From the NCBI GenBank assembly GCA_964592425.1, contig CAZQCG010000021.1, positions 1 through 64,000 of the forward strand: a stretch of DNA of 64,000 nucleotides, given 5' to 3'. The position numbers were made by a program, and so were the translations under genes. The notes under the pieces were generated by a model. The model searched no databases and was not told where the DNA came from. It saw only the letters and a list, made by a program, of their open reading frames with translations. This stretch comes from Viridilinea sp964592425. GTDB taxonomy: Bacteria > Chloroflexota > Chloroflexia > Chloroflexales > Chloroflexaceae. How positions within the stretch are numbered: position 1 is the stretch's first letter; the number at the start of each line of letters is the position of its first letter. Of the stretch, positions 17,501-23,533 are shown in pieces.

Positions 17501-19933
17501 GGGGTGATCAGCCCGGCGCTGGTGACGCCGCTGGTGTTTACGGCGGCCAACTGGAATGTGCCGCAGACGGTGACGGTGGCGGTGCCGGATGACTTCGTCG
17601 CCCAGGGCTCGCGCAGCGTGACGGTCAGCCACGCGGTCAGTAGCACGGACGCGGGCTACGCCGGGTGGCCGGTTGCGGACGTTGCCGTGACGGTGAACGA
17701 TGATGATCTGGCGGGGGTCGTGCGGGTCGTGGGGAGCACGAGCTTCACCGAGGGTGACTCCATCAGCTATACGCTGCGCCTGCGCAGCGAGCCGCGTGCC
17801 GAGGTGCAGATCGCGCTGAGCGACACGCCGACGGGGGTGATCAGCCCGGCGCTGGTGACGCCGCTGGTCTTCAATGCGCTCAACTGGAACGTGCCGCAGA
17901 CGGTGACGGTGGCGGTGCCGGATGACTTCGTCGCCCAGGGCTCGCGTAGCGTGACGGTCAGCCACCGTGTCAGTAGCACGGACGCGGGCTACGCCGAGTG
18001 GCCGGTTGCTCCCGTCACCGTGACGGTGAACGATGATGATCTGGCGGGGGTCGTGCGGGTGGTGGGGAGCACGACCATCACCGAGGGTGACACCATCAGC
18101 TATACGCTGCGCTTGAGGAGCGAGCCGCGTGCCGAGGTGCAGATCGCGCTGAGCGACACGCCGACGGGGGTGATCAGCCCGGCGCTGGTGACGCCGCTGG
18201 TGTTTACGGCGGCCAACTGGAATGTGCCGCAGACGGTGACGGTGGCGGTGCCGGATGACTTCGTCGCCCAGGGCTCGCGCAGCGTGACGGTCAGCCACGC
18301 GGTCAGTAGCACGGACGCGGGCTACGCCGGGTGGCCGGTTGCGGACGTTGCCGTGACGGTGAACGATGATGATCTGGCGGGGGTCGTGCGCAATGTGACC
18401 AGCCTGGCCCTGAGCGAGAATTCTACTGCACCGGGTGCGACTCGTCCGCAGGCCGATCTGATCGAGCTGCGCCTGAGCAGCCAGCCCACCGCTCCGGTCA
18501 CCCTGAGTTTTGGGCTGGACACCCAGGTCAGCAGCAGTCCCGGCGCGATCGTCTTTGATGAGACAACCTGGGCGCTCAGCCAGACTATCACCGTCAGTGC
18601 GGTCGATGACCAGGTTGACGAGACTTCGCCCCATAGCACTACGCTCAGCCTGAGCAGCACCAGTGCCGATCGTGCCTACAACCAGACCTGGGATGCGCTA
18701 ACGGTGACAATAGAGGACGACGATAGTGCCGGCATTGTTCAGACCGTCACCAGCACTATGCTGACCGAGGGCACAGCGATTAGCTACACTCTGCGCCTGA
18801 CCAGCCGGCCCACGGCGACGGTCACAATTTCACTGACGGCCGATGATCAGTTGCTGCTGGAGCCTGCCGAGCCGCTGCGTTTCTTCCCGGCGACCTGGGA
18901 TGCTCCGCAGAGCGTTCTCATCACGGCAACTGACAACCTGCTTGATGACGGCGACCGTGAGACACTGATTACCCATACCGTCAGCAGTGCCGACCTACTC
19001 TACCAGGATTGGCCGCTGACTGACCTGCGGCTCACTATTCTCGACAACGACAACCCGGTTGAGGTGCGTCTTGGTAACGCCGTGGCGACGCAAGAAGGCC
19101 CCGCTGCCAGTTCGTTCCTGATGGGCTTCCCGGTGACGCTGACGCGGGCCTCGGCGGTGACGATTGAGCTTGACCTGGTGACCGAAAATCGGGTGGTTGA
19201 CGGCTATGGGAGTGCAACCGGCGGCAGCGACTATGCTGTTACGACAAGCACGCTGCAGATCCCACCCGGCGCTGTAACGGGCACGTTTGAGGTACAGATC
19301 TACGGCGACGATGCCTACGAGCCGGACGAGGTCTTCGGTGCCTGGCTGAGTGCTGTACGCGCCACGAGCGACCTGGTGGGCGTGGCGACGGGGCAGGATC
19401 GTGCGCTCGGCGTCATCCTCAATGATGACGCGCCTGGGCTACGCTTCGCCCTCGCCGAGGTAAATGTGAACGAGAATGTTGGCCCCCTGCGACTCCAGGT
19501 CTGGCTTGAGGCACCGCTAACCACAACCGTGAGTGTCAAATACCGCACCATCACGTTGACCCCAACTGAGGGCATCAGTATCACCTCGGCAGTCGCGGGC
19601 AGCGACTACTGGGCGGTTGATGAGACCCTCACCTTCTTGCCGAATACGACGGTGCAGACAGTGACGCTGGGGATTATCAACGACATTATTATCGAGACAC
19701 CGGCCGAGGAGCTTTTTGGGGTTGAGTTGTATGCGCCGGTAGGGGTAACCCTGGCCGTGCCGAAGGTCATTACGATCACCGTCTTTGACGATGATGACCC
19801 CTCATCGCCGATGTCGCCCGCCCCGGACGAGATCCGTAGCTCGATCCGGTCAACACCGAGTTTCGCCGGACAGTCAGGTCACCTGATCGCCGTTCCTGGC
19901 CCGCCAAGCTATTTCACGCGACGGAGGGCATGA
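8513..19933 (+). CDS. giant membrane-anchored Calx-beta repeat surface protein
   Basis: A 3806-residue extracellular protein. The N-terminus is Arg/Lys-rich (KRRLAWLR) and precedes one hydrophobic segment (about 26-50), giving a type II anchor with the rest outside. Residues about 100-270 are a Pro/Thr/Ser-rich stalk. After this I count 31 consecutive Calx-beta-like beta-sandwich units, most ending in Asp-rich loops such as VNDDD, EDDD or LDND that are typical calcium ligands. The first units (VGFANTSLSATEAS; VRFVGSEQEVEES) are canonical Calx-beta; the middle ones are 111 or 117 residues long. A short Ser/Pro tail follows. Calx-beta arrays occur in large adhesins and matrix proteins, so a role in cell-cell contact, gliding sheath or biofilm is inferred. 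It overlaps the upstream kinase by 50 bp and the downstream glycosyltransferase by 4 bp. No sortase motif or T1SS signal was recognised. Confidence 0.88.
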   Translation: MILPTLKRRLAWLRLPERTWLRGPLPWLILGALVAVLLGVTLVAYITLQQVFPDVRRYSGELGSPIRPNYGFWPFGSMLPPLNPEAIEAAEESVPPDNTVLDPGLVTPRPVVVVLAPSSTSTLEPPTATPTLTASPTPDLARAPPNQPGGPTVPVVVVAAPTRTPTVLLRRTPTSPPPLVASTRPTTAGSLTATTTPVTRPDGTSTPVVARPTATVTAATAVPPPPTRTAAVATGTSLATSVPEPSRTPLPPTRTTTPSPLPTATRTVEPTAPTVGFANTSLSATEASGSVIFEVRLSTTYFRSVTVRYTVSDGSARAGFDYRAITGTLIFNPGDLSKSLQVELLRDNLYEPAESFSLRLSEPTNARLNSAQVATVTLVNSDPPPTVRFVGSEQEVEESSGATSLQVELNQISAISVTLPYSINGSASQADHSLRNGTLVITAGVRSIDLELALVDDQFDEDDETVQIRLGTPTNATLGDPDLYVLTIIDDDTANLNFSRRDVTLTEGERGSYTVALNSRPTQPVTLTLSHDEQISVAPSSLFFDATNWNQPQTVAFTAINDDVDEPDHVSSISHRVSSADARYAALPVLPFTVRVLDNDQVGLVVSPDRLVLGENPAPEDPRLQQDFFNLRLNSRPTALVTVTLAADSQVDSEPQVLSFPPERWNVAQTVTVTAIDDQVDETSPHSSTISITSASVDSAYARSWPAFPLTIDDNDGAGFELLAPVTSFSEGGTISYTLRLNSQPVSPVRISLGLSPGSGLSLLPTTQLTFTAANWSVPQVVRVTATENFIADGTRTVTISHSVSSSDPIYSTQTPGALTVTVNDNDTAGIERIVTRTSFSEGNALTYTIRLTSQPIAGVNISLAEAPTGVLSPPLNSPLRFTALNWNVPQVVTVAAADNFVAEGTRVVAIAHSVASSDPNYGARSLAPVTISILDNDSVGLVSSPASLALSENPGALGAIRPQAASWDVRLKSQPTAAVTLTLTADSQVRVDPAVLVFAPERWNETRTVTVTALDDALDESSPHNSTFAVASSSSDSAYSRSWAAVPVTVEDDDTAGIAQLVGSTTFTEGNTISYTLRLTSQPRAPVRIALTAAPTGVISPALVTPLVFNALNWNVPQIVTVAVPDDFVAQGTRTVTVSHSVSSSDAGYAGQAVAAVTVRVADNDSVGLVSSPASLALSENPGALGATRPQAASWEVRLKSQPTAAVTLTLTADSQVRVDPAVLVFAPERWNETRTVTVTALDDALDESSPHNSTFAVASSSSDSAYSRSWAAVPVTVEDDDTAGIAQLVGSTTFTEGNTISYTLRLTSQPRAPVRIALTAAPTGVISPALVTPLVFNALNWNVPQTVTVAVPDDFIAQGTRTVTVSHSVSSTDAGYAGQAVDPVAVTVNDDDVAGVVRVVGSTSFTEGDSISYTLRLRSEPRAEVQIALSDTPTGVISPALVTPLVFNALNWNVPQTVTVAVPDDFIAQGTRSVTVSHAVSSTDAGYALQAVDPVAVTVNDNDLAGVVRVVGSTSFTEGNAISYTLRLRSEPTAEVRIALTDAPTGVISPALLTPLVFTAANWNVPQSVTVAVPDDFVAQGSRTVTVSHVVSSSDGGYAGQVVDPVTVRVNDDDVAGVVRVVGSTTITEGNAISYTLRLRSEPTAEVRIALTDAPTGVISPALLTPLVFTAANWNVPQSVTVAVPDDFVAQGSRTVTVSHVVSSSDGGYAGQVVDPVTVRVNDDDVAGVVRVVGSTTITEGNAISYTLRLRSEPTAEVRIALTDAPTGVISPALVTPLVFNALNWNVPQTVTVAVPDDFIAQGTRTVTVSHSVSSTDAGYAGQAVDPVAVTVNDDDVAGVVRVVGSTTITEGNAISYTLRLRSEPTAEVRIALTDAPTGVISPALVTPLVFNALNWNVPQTVTVAVPDDFIAQGTRSVTVSHSVSSTDAGYAGWPVAPVTVTVNDDDLAGVVRVVGSTTITEGDSISYTLRLRSEPTAPVRINLTNTPTGVISPALVTPLVFNALNWNVPQTVTVAVPDDFIAQGTRSVTVSHSVSSTDAGYAGWPVAPVTVTVNDDDLAGVVRVVGSTSFTEGDSISYTLRLRSEPIAPVRIALTDAPTGVISPALVTPLVFNALNWNVPQTVTVAVPDDFVAQGTRTVTVSHRVSSTDAGYAGWPVAPVTVTVNDDDLAGVVRVVGSTSFTEGDSISYTLRLRSEPIAPVRISLSDTPTGVISPALVTPLVFTAANWNVPQTVTVAVPDDFIAQGTRSVTVSHSVSSTDAGYAGWPVAPVTVTVNDDDLAGVVRVVGSTSFTEGDSISYTLRLRSEPIAPVRISLSDTPTGVISPALVTPLVFNALNWNVPQTVTVAVPDDFVAQGTRTVTVSHRVSSTDAGYAGWPVAPVTVTVNDDDLAGVVRVVGSTSFTEGDSISYTLRLRSEPIAPVRISLSDTPTGVISPALVTPLVFTAANWNVPQTVTVAVPDDFVAQGSRSVTVSHAVSSTDAGYAGWPVADVAVTVNDDDVAGVVRVVGSTSFTEGDSISYTLRLRSEPIAPVRIALTDAPTGVISPALVTPLVFTAANWNVPQTVTVAVPDDFVAQGSRSVTVSHAVSSTDAGYAGWPVADVAVTVNDDDLAGVVRNVTSLALSENSTAPGATRPQADLIELRLSSQPTAPVTLSFGLDTQVSSSPGAIVFDETTWALSQTITVSAVDDQVDETSPHSTTLSLSSTSADRAYNQTWDALTVTIEDDDSAGIVQTVTSTMLTEGTAISYTLRLRSEPRAEVQIALSDTPTGVISPALVTPLVFNALNWNVPQTVTVAVPDDFVAQGSRSVTVSHAVSSTDAGYAGWPVADVAVTVNDDDVAGVVRVVGSTTITEGNAISYTLRLRSEPTAEVRIALTDAPTGVISPALVTPLVFTAANWNVPQTVTVAVPDDFIAQGTRSVTVSHSVSSTDAGYAGWPVAPVTVTVNDDDLAGVVRVVGSTSFTEGDSISYTLRLRSEPRAEVQIALSDTPTGVISPALVTPLVFTAANWNVPQTVTVAVPDDFVAQGSRSVTVSHAVSSTDAGYAGWPVADVAVTVNDDDLAGVVRVVGSTSFTEGDSISYTLRLRSEPRAEVQIALSDTPTGVISPALVTPLVFNALNWNVPQTVTVAVPDDFVAQGSRSVTVSHRVSSTDAGYAEWPVAPVTVTVNDDDLAGVVRVVGSTTITEGDTISYTLRLRSEPRAEVQIALSDTPTGVISPALVTPLVFTAANWNVPQTVTVAVPDDFVAQGSRSVTVSHAVSSTDAGYAGWPVADVAVTVNDDDLAGVVRNVTSLALSENSTAPGATRPQADLIELRLSSQPTAPVTLSFGLDTQVSSSPGAIVFDETTWALSQTITVSAVDDQVDETSPHSTTLSLSSTSADRAYNQTWDALTVTIEDDDSAGIVQTVTSTMLTEGTAISYTLRLTSRPTATVTISLTADDQLLLEPAEPLRFFPATWDAPQSVLITATDNLLDDGDRETLITHTVSSADLLYQDWPLTDLRLTILDNDNPVEVRLGNAVATQEGPAASSFLMGFPVTLTRASAVTIELDLVTENRVVDGYGSATGGSDYAVTTSTLQIPPGAVTGTFEVQIYGDDAYEPDEVFGAWLSAVRATSDLVGVATGQDRALGVILNDDAPGLRFALAEVNVNENVGPLRLQVWLEAPLTTTVSVKYRTITLTPTEGISITSAVAGSDYWAVDETLTFLPNTTVQTVTLGIINDIIIETPAEELFGVELYAPVGVTLAVPKVITITVFDDDDPSSPMSPAPDEIRSSIRSTPSFAGQSGHLIAVPGPPSYFTRRRA
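11327..11677 (+). repeat. 351-bp Calx-beta unit, duplicated at 12011-12361
   Basis: A 117-residue unit (SVGLVSSPASLALSENPG) repeats 684 bp downstream with only a few differences, for example AIRPQ against ATRPQ and WDV against WEV. The spacing of 684 bp equals one 351-bp plus one 333-bp unit. A second, independent two-unit duplication is implied. Confidence 0.9.
16358..16708 (+). repeat. 351-bp Calx-beta unit, duplicated at 18374-18724
   Basis: This 117-residue unit (RNVTSLALSENSTAPG) recurs 2016 bp downstream and reads as identical by eye over its full length. The first mismatch I see lies just beyond it, GTC versus GTT in the following unit. The spacing of 2016 bp equals one 351-bp plus five 333-bp units, so a six-unit block was copied as a whole. 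Confidence 0.9.
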
Positions 19934-22164
19934 GGCGACTGCGTGACAACTTGCCTTTGCTGCTGATCCTCTTGTTGGCCTTGCTCTGGCGCCTGCTGCT
20001 CTGGTCGCAGCCGCTGCATGCCCCGGCCAACGACGAATTCGAGTACCTGCGGGTCGCTCAGGATCTGCTACAAGGGCGCGGCTGGGTCTTCTACGAGAGC
20101 TGGCGTTGGTTGCGGGCACCGCTCTACCCGCTCTTCCTGGCTGGCTCGCTCTGGCTGACGGGCGGCGATCTGCATCTGGCAGCTTTGCCGAACCTGCTGC
20201 TGAGCGTCGGCGTGGTGCTGCTGATCTACAAGCTAGGCCGTGAACTCAGCCCGATGCAGCAGCGCCGTCCGGCCCTGATCGCGGCTGCAATTGCCGCATT
20301 GCTACAGACTCACGCCACCTTTGTCAGCCTCTACATGAGCGAGACACTCTTCAGCCTGCTATTTGGGGCGGGACTGCTCGTACTGGCCCGCTGGCGCCGG
20401 CAGGGTGGTTGGGGGCGGGCGATCCTGGCGGGCCTGCTGCTGGGTCTGGCCAGCCTGACTCGTTCGGCGGGCCTGATGCTGCTGCCCCTGGCCGCACTCT
20501 GGATGGCCTGGCCTGGCCTGACCACACCGGAAGTTCGGCAGGAAGCGAACGAACAACTGCCTGGAGCACCTCCGCGTAAGGCTGGCATTGCAGAGCGGGT
20601 CTTACCGCTGCTACTACCGGGCCTGCTGCTGATCGGTGGGGCAACCCTGGTGATTGCTCCCTGGACACTGCACAACTGTCGAACCTATGGCCGTTGCATC
20701 CTGATCGAGACCGGTGCTGCCTACAACCTCTGGGCCTTCTACGAACCGCGTGAAGAGATCGAGACGATCAACCGCAGCCTTGAGGCGTTGGCCAACCCTG
20801 CCGAGCGCGCCGACGAGGCGACCCGGCGCGGCCTGGCCCGCCTGCGTGAAGATCCCTCGATCATCCTGCGCAAGCTGCCTGCCGAATGGGTACGGCTCTG
20901 GGCGATCAAGCCGATCCAGGATCGGTTTCTGCTTGCAGCCTGGTACGGCGATCCGCCACCACTGATCTTCATCGCGGCCCTGCTATTTGACGATCTACTT
21001 TATCTGCTGATACTGCTGGCTGCACCCTTTGGGCTGGCCCTGGGGCTGCAGCGACGTGATGCCCTGAGTGTGCTGCTGGCCCTCTGGCTGGCGGCCTTTG
21101 TTGGCACGACCCTCGTAACACATGCCGAGGGGCGCTACCGCCACTTCCTCTTCGTGGCGCTCATCCCCCTGGCCGGGGTGGCCCTTGACGCAGCCCTCCG
21201 GCGCACCCGTCTGCATCCGCTGCCAACCCTGGCCGCCAGTGGCCTGCTCCTGCTGGCCCTGCTGCCGCTCTTCAGCTACTATCCCTGGACCTGGGCCGCC
21301 CAGGGTGCGCAGCGCAGCTATCACCGGGCTGTCGGTGACATGCTTGCTGCTGCCGGGCGTACGGAGGCCGCTGCCGGGGCCTACCGCCAGGCCCTGGCGG
21401 CTGAGGTCACCCCCGATGGTTGGATCGCCCTGGGCGACCTCTACCGGCGGGCCGGTGACAACGAGGCCGCGCTAGCGGCCTACCGCGAGGCGCAGGCTAG
21501 CCAGCCCACCTATGTCGCGGCCAGTGCCCTCCTTGGCGACATGCTGCGTGAACTTGGTCGTGCTGAGGAGGCGCAACGTGCCTTTCGTGGGCGTTACCTT
21601 GATCTGCAGCGCCTGAGCGAGTGGAGTTTCTTGCGCCTCAACCCACTGCCGCAGGCCAGCCTCGACCTGGGCAACGGACTCGACTACGGCTATATCGGCG
21701 GCTTCTTTAAGGCCGAAACGATCGTGGGGGCAACCGCTCGCTGGACGAACGGACGTGGCAGCTTACGCTTGCACTCACCCGCAGGTAGCGAGGGGTCGCG
21801 CATCCTGGCCCTGCGGGTGGCGGCACCGCGCCCTGATAGTGCCGCAGTGCCACTGCAGATCTGTGCGGGAGGCCGTTGCACCAGGGTGGAGCCCGAGCAG
21901 GGCTGGCGTACCTTGCTAGTGCTGCTCCCTCCTGGCGATGACGCCATTGTGCTCTCCAGCCCGACCTTCTATGCTGCCGATGGGCGCGACCTTGGCGTGC
22001 TGGTTGACCGTGCGCACATGTTCAGCCCCATGCCCCATGCCCCATCCCCCATTCCCTTGTCTGAGCCTGGCGCTTACCATGCGAAGAGCAGGCTGAGATC
22101 ATTCACATTCGTCCCGGTCGGGCCGGGGCGCAGCAGGTCATCGAGGGCCGCAAAGAAGGGATAG
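19930..22164 (+). CDS. PMT/ArnT-like membrane glycosyltransferase with C-terminal TPRs
   Basis: A 744-residue polytopic protein. MRRLRDNLPLLLILLLALL starts the first membrane helix, and the first outer loop contains ANDEFEYLRVAQDL with acidic D35/E36, the position of the catalytic Asp in GT39/GT83 C-type transferases. About ten further hydrophobic segments run to about 450. TPR-like repeats (about 465-565; YRQALAAEVTPDGWIALGDLYRRAG) and a beta-rich segment follow. Such enzymes move mannose or another sugar from a polyprenyl-phosphate carrier to proteins or lipids outside the membrane. Its ATG overlaps the stop of the giant gene (ATGA, 19930), so it is coupled to it. The Thr/Pro stalk there is an attractive acceptor (inference). 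The last 30 codons run through a CCCCATG repeat and overlap the convergent glycerate kinase by 91 bp, so the C-terminus is doubtful. Confidence 0.85.
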   Translation: MRRLRDNLPLLLILLLALLWRLLLWSQPLHAPANDEFEYLRVAQDLLQGRGWVFYESWRWLRAPLYPLFLAGSLWLTGGDLHLAALPNLLLSVGVVLLIYKLGRELSPMQQRRPALIAAAIAALLQTHATFVSLYMSETLFSLLFGAGLLVLARWRRQGGWGRAILAGLLLGLASLTRSAGLMLLPLAALWMAWPGLTTPEVRQEANEQLPGAPPRKAGIAERVLPLLLPGLLLIGGATLVIAPWTLHNCRTYGRCILIETGAAYNLWAFYEPREEIETINRSLEALANPAERADEATRRGLARLREDPSIILRKLPAEWVRLWAIKPIQDRFLLAAWYGDPPPLIFIAALLFDDLLYLLILLAAPFGLALGLQRRDALSVLLALWLAAFVGTTLVTHAEGRYRHFLFVALIPLAGVALDAALRRTRLHPLPTLAASGLLLLALLPLFSYYPWTWAAQGAQRSYHRAVGDMLAAAGRTEAAAGAYRQALAAEVTPDGWIALGDLYRRAGDNEAALAAYREAQASQPTYVAASALLGDMLRELGRAEEAQRAFRGRYLDLQRLSEWSFLRLNPLPQASLDLGNGLDYGYIGGFFKAETIVGATARWTNGRGSLRLHSPAGSEGSRILALRVAAPRPDSAAVPLQICAGGRCTRVEPEQGWRTLLVLLPPGDDAIVLSSPTFYAADGRDLGVLVDRAHMFSPMPHAPSPIPLSEPGAYHAKSRLRSFTFVPVGPGRSRSSRAAKKG
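22026..22053 (+). repeat. CCCCATG heptanucleotide repeat (STRR-like)
   Basis: Four consecutive heptamers: two exact CCCCATG followed by CCCCATC and CCCCATT. It resembles the short tandemly repeated repetitive sequences known from cyanobacteria. It lies at the extreme 3' end of the glycosyltransferase frame and encodes the low-complexity SPMPHAPSP stretch. The natural stop may have been displaced by repeat growth. Confidence 0.7.
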
Positions 22165-23450
22165 GCATCGTTGCGGGCCAGGTGCTTCTGCGCATCAAGG
22201 CCGAGCGCCCGCGCCCGGCGCAGCGTCGTTCCATCCACGACGGCCCCGGCGGCATCAGTCGGGCCATCGCCGCCGTCGGTTGCCAGGGCAACCAGGGCCA
22301 GATCAGCCAGCCCTTCCAGGCCCAGCGCGGCGGCCAGGGCCAGTTCCTGGTTGCGCCCGCCCCGCCCATCGCCACGCAGCGTTACCGTCGTCTCACCACC
22401 TGCCACCAGGCAGGCCGGGCGGGCCAGCGGCTGCCCACTCTGGGCGATCTCACGCAGAATGGCGGCCAGGCAGCGTCCCGCCTCACGTGCCTCACCCTCC
22501 AGCGAAGTCGTCAGCAGCAGAGGCTGGAAGCCAGCGGCGGCGGCGGCAGACAGCGCCGCTTCAGCAGCCTGACGATTATCGCCCACCAGCAGGTTGTTCA
22601 CCCCATGCAGGGCCGGATCACCTGGCTTGGGCGTCTCAGGGATGGCCCCGTGATAGCCTTGGCGCAGGTGGGCAAGGATCGCCGGAGGTGTATCGGTGAG
22701 CAGGTCGTACTGCTCAAGGACGGCCAGCGCATCAGCGAAGGTGCTCGGATCGGCCACGGTCGGGCCGGAGGCGATACTAGCGAGGGGATTACCGACCACA
22801 TCGGAGAGGATAAGTGTGACCAGTCTGGCCGGGTAGGCCAGGCGCGCCAGCCCGCCACCCTTGAGCAGGTCAAGGTGTTTGCGCAGGCAATTGATCGCGC
22901 CAATCGGAGCCCCAGATGCCAGCAGTGTACTTGTAAGCGTCTGCAGATCAGCGAGGCTGACGCCAGGCACGGGCAAGCTGAGCAAAGCCGATCCGCCACC
23001 TGAGATCAGGGCTAGCACAAGATCTTGCGGGCTCAGACCGTGCAGCAAGCGTACCAGGGCCTGGGCAGCCGCCACCCCACGCTCATCAGGCAGCGGATGG
23101 CCGGCCTCAAGCAGGTGCAGCCGGGTCGACGACGGCACGTTGCCAGCTAGCTCCTGATGGCCATCTTTGACCACCACCAGCCCGGCACTGAGCCGTTCTG
23201 CGAGGATGTCGGCCACGGCGTGGGCCATCGGCGCACCGGCCTTACCCGCCCCAACGACAATGATCCGCTCGATGCCACGCAGATCGATCACCTGGGTACC
23301 GGCATAGAGCATTTCGCCCTCGCGCTGCAGGTGCCGCCTGACTGCCGCAGCTGGCTCAACCGCAGCCAGGGCGGCGGCAAGCGTGTGGGCAATTGTTATG
23401 CTGTGCGGGCCAGCCCGTAGTGATGCACAAAGCAGGCGGGTTGGATCCAT
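22074..23450 (-). CDS. glycerate 2-kinase (DUF4147/MOFRL family)
   Basis: A 458-residue cytoplasmic enzyme that phosphorylates D-glycerate with ATP to 2-phosphoglycerate, feeding lower glycolysis. The N-terminal DUF4147 domain shows VVGAGKAGAPMAHAVADIL (about 65-85) and LALISGGGSALLSLP (about 140-155). The C-terminal MOFRL domain shows VAGGETTVTLRGDGRGGRN (about 340-360), LATDGGDGPTDAAGAVVD (about 385) and the terminal GTNVNDL. Length is normal for the type II family. It is the last gene of a minus-strand operon after hydroxypyruvate isomerase (83-bp gap), which fits a glyoxylate/hydroxypyruvate/glycerate route. The 3' end overlaps the convergent glycosyltransferase frame. Confidence 0.93.
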   Translation of the reverse strand: MDPTRLLCASLRAGPHSITIAHTLAAALAAVEPAAAVRRHLQREGEMLYAGTQVIDLRGIERIIVVGAGKAGAPMAHAVADILAERLSAGLVVVKDGHQELAGNVPSSTRLHLLEAGHPLPDERGVAAAQALVRLLHGLSPQDLVLALISGGGSALLSLPVPGVSLADLQTLTSTLLASGAPIGAINCLRKHLDLLKGGGLARLAYPARLVTLILSDVVGNPLASIASGPTVADPSTFADALAVLEQYDLLTDTPPAILAHLRQGYHGAIPETPKPGDPALHGVNNLLVGDNRQAAEAALSAAAAAGFQPLLLTTSLEGEAREAGRCLAAILREIAQSGQPLARPACLVAGGETTVTLRGDGRGGRNQELALAAALGLEGLADLALVALATDGGDGPTDAAGAVVDGTTLRRARALGLDAQKHLARNDAYPFFAALDDLLRPGPTGTNVNDLSLLFAW

Positions 23451-23533
23451 AGCCTCACCCTCCGACTTCCACGGCGTTATTGTGCCAAGCCGTGGAGCTG
23501 AAGCCCAGCTTAGTTTAACCTACGAAGTTTGAC

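Larger units (their letters stand above)
11327..18724 (+). repeat. in-frame tandem array: 18 x 333 bp and 4 x 351 bp units
   Basis: The interval is 7398 bp, exactly 4x351 plus 18x333. The 351-bp units (117 residues, motif ALSENxxAxGAxRPQA) start at 11327, 12011, 16358 and 18374. The 333-bp units (111 residues, AGVVRVVGST to VNDDD) fill the spaces as blocks of 1, 12 and 5. Many neighbouring units are near identical at the DNA level, and they shuffle a few alternative segments (FNALNW or FTAANW; HSVSS, HRVSS, HAVSS). This indicates recent unequal crossover and gene conversion. Copy number could vary between strains and is prone to assembly collapse. Confidence 0.95.

Noticed and set aside
12263..18634. 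Long minus-strand open frames (451, 700 and 650 residues) opposite the giant gene
   Set aside because: They are rich in HRHR/RRADH repeats, follow the same 333-bp period and have no ribosome sites or family resemblance. They are frame shadows of the GC-rich repeat array.
11327..18724. CRISPR-like regular repetition
   Set aside because: The units are 333/351 bp, in frame and protein-coding, with no short repeat and unique-spacer structure.
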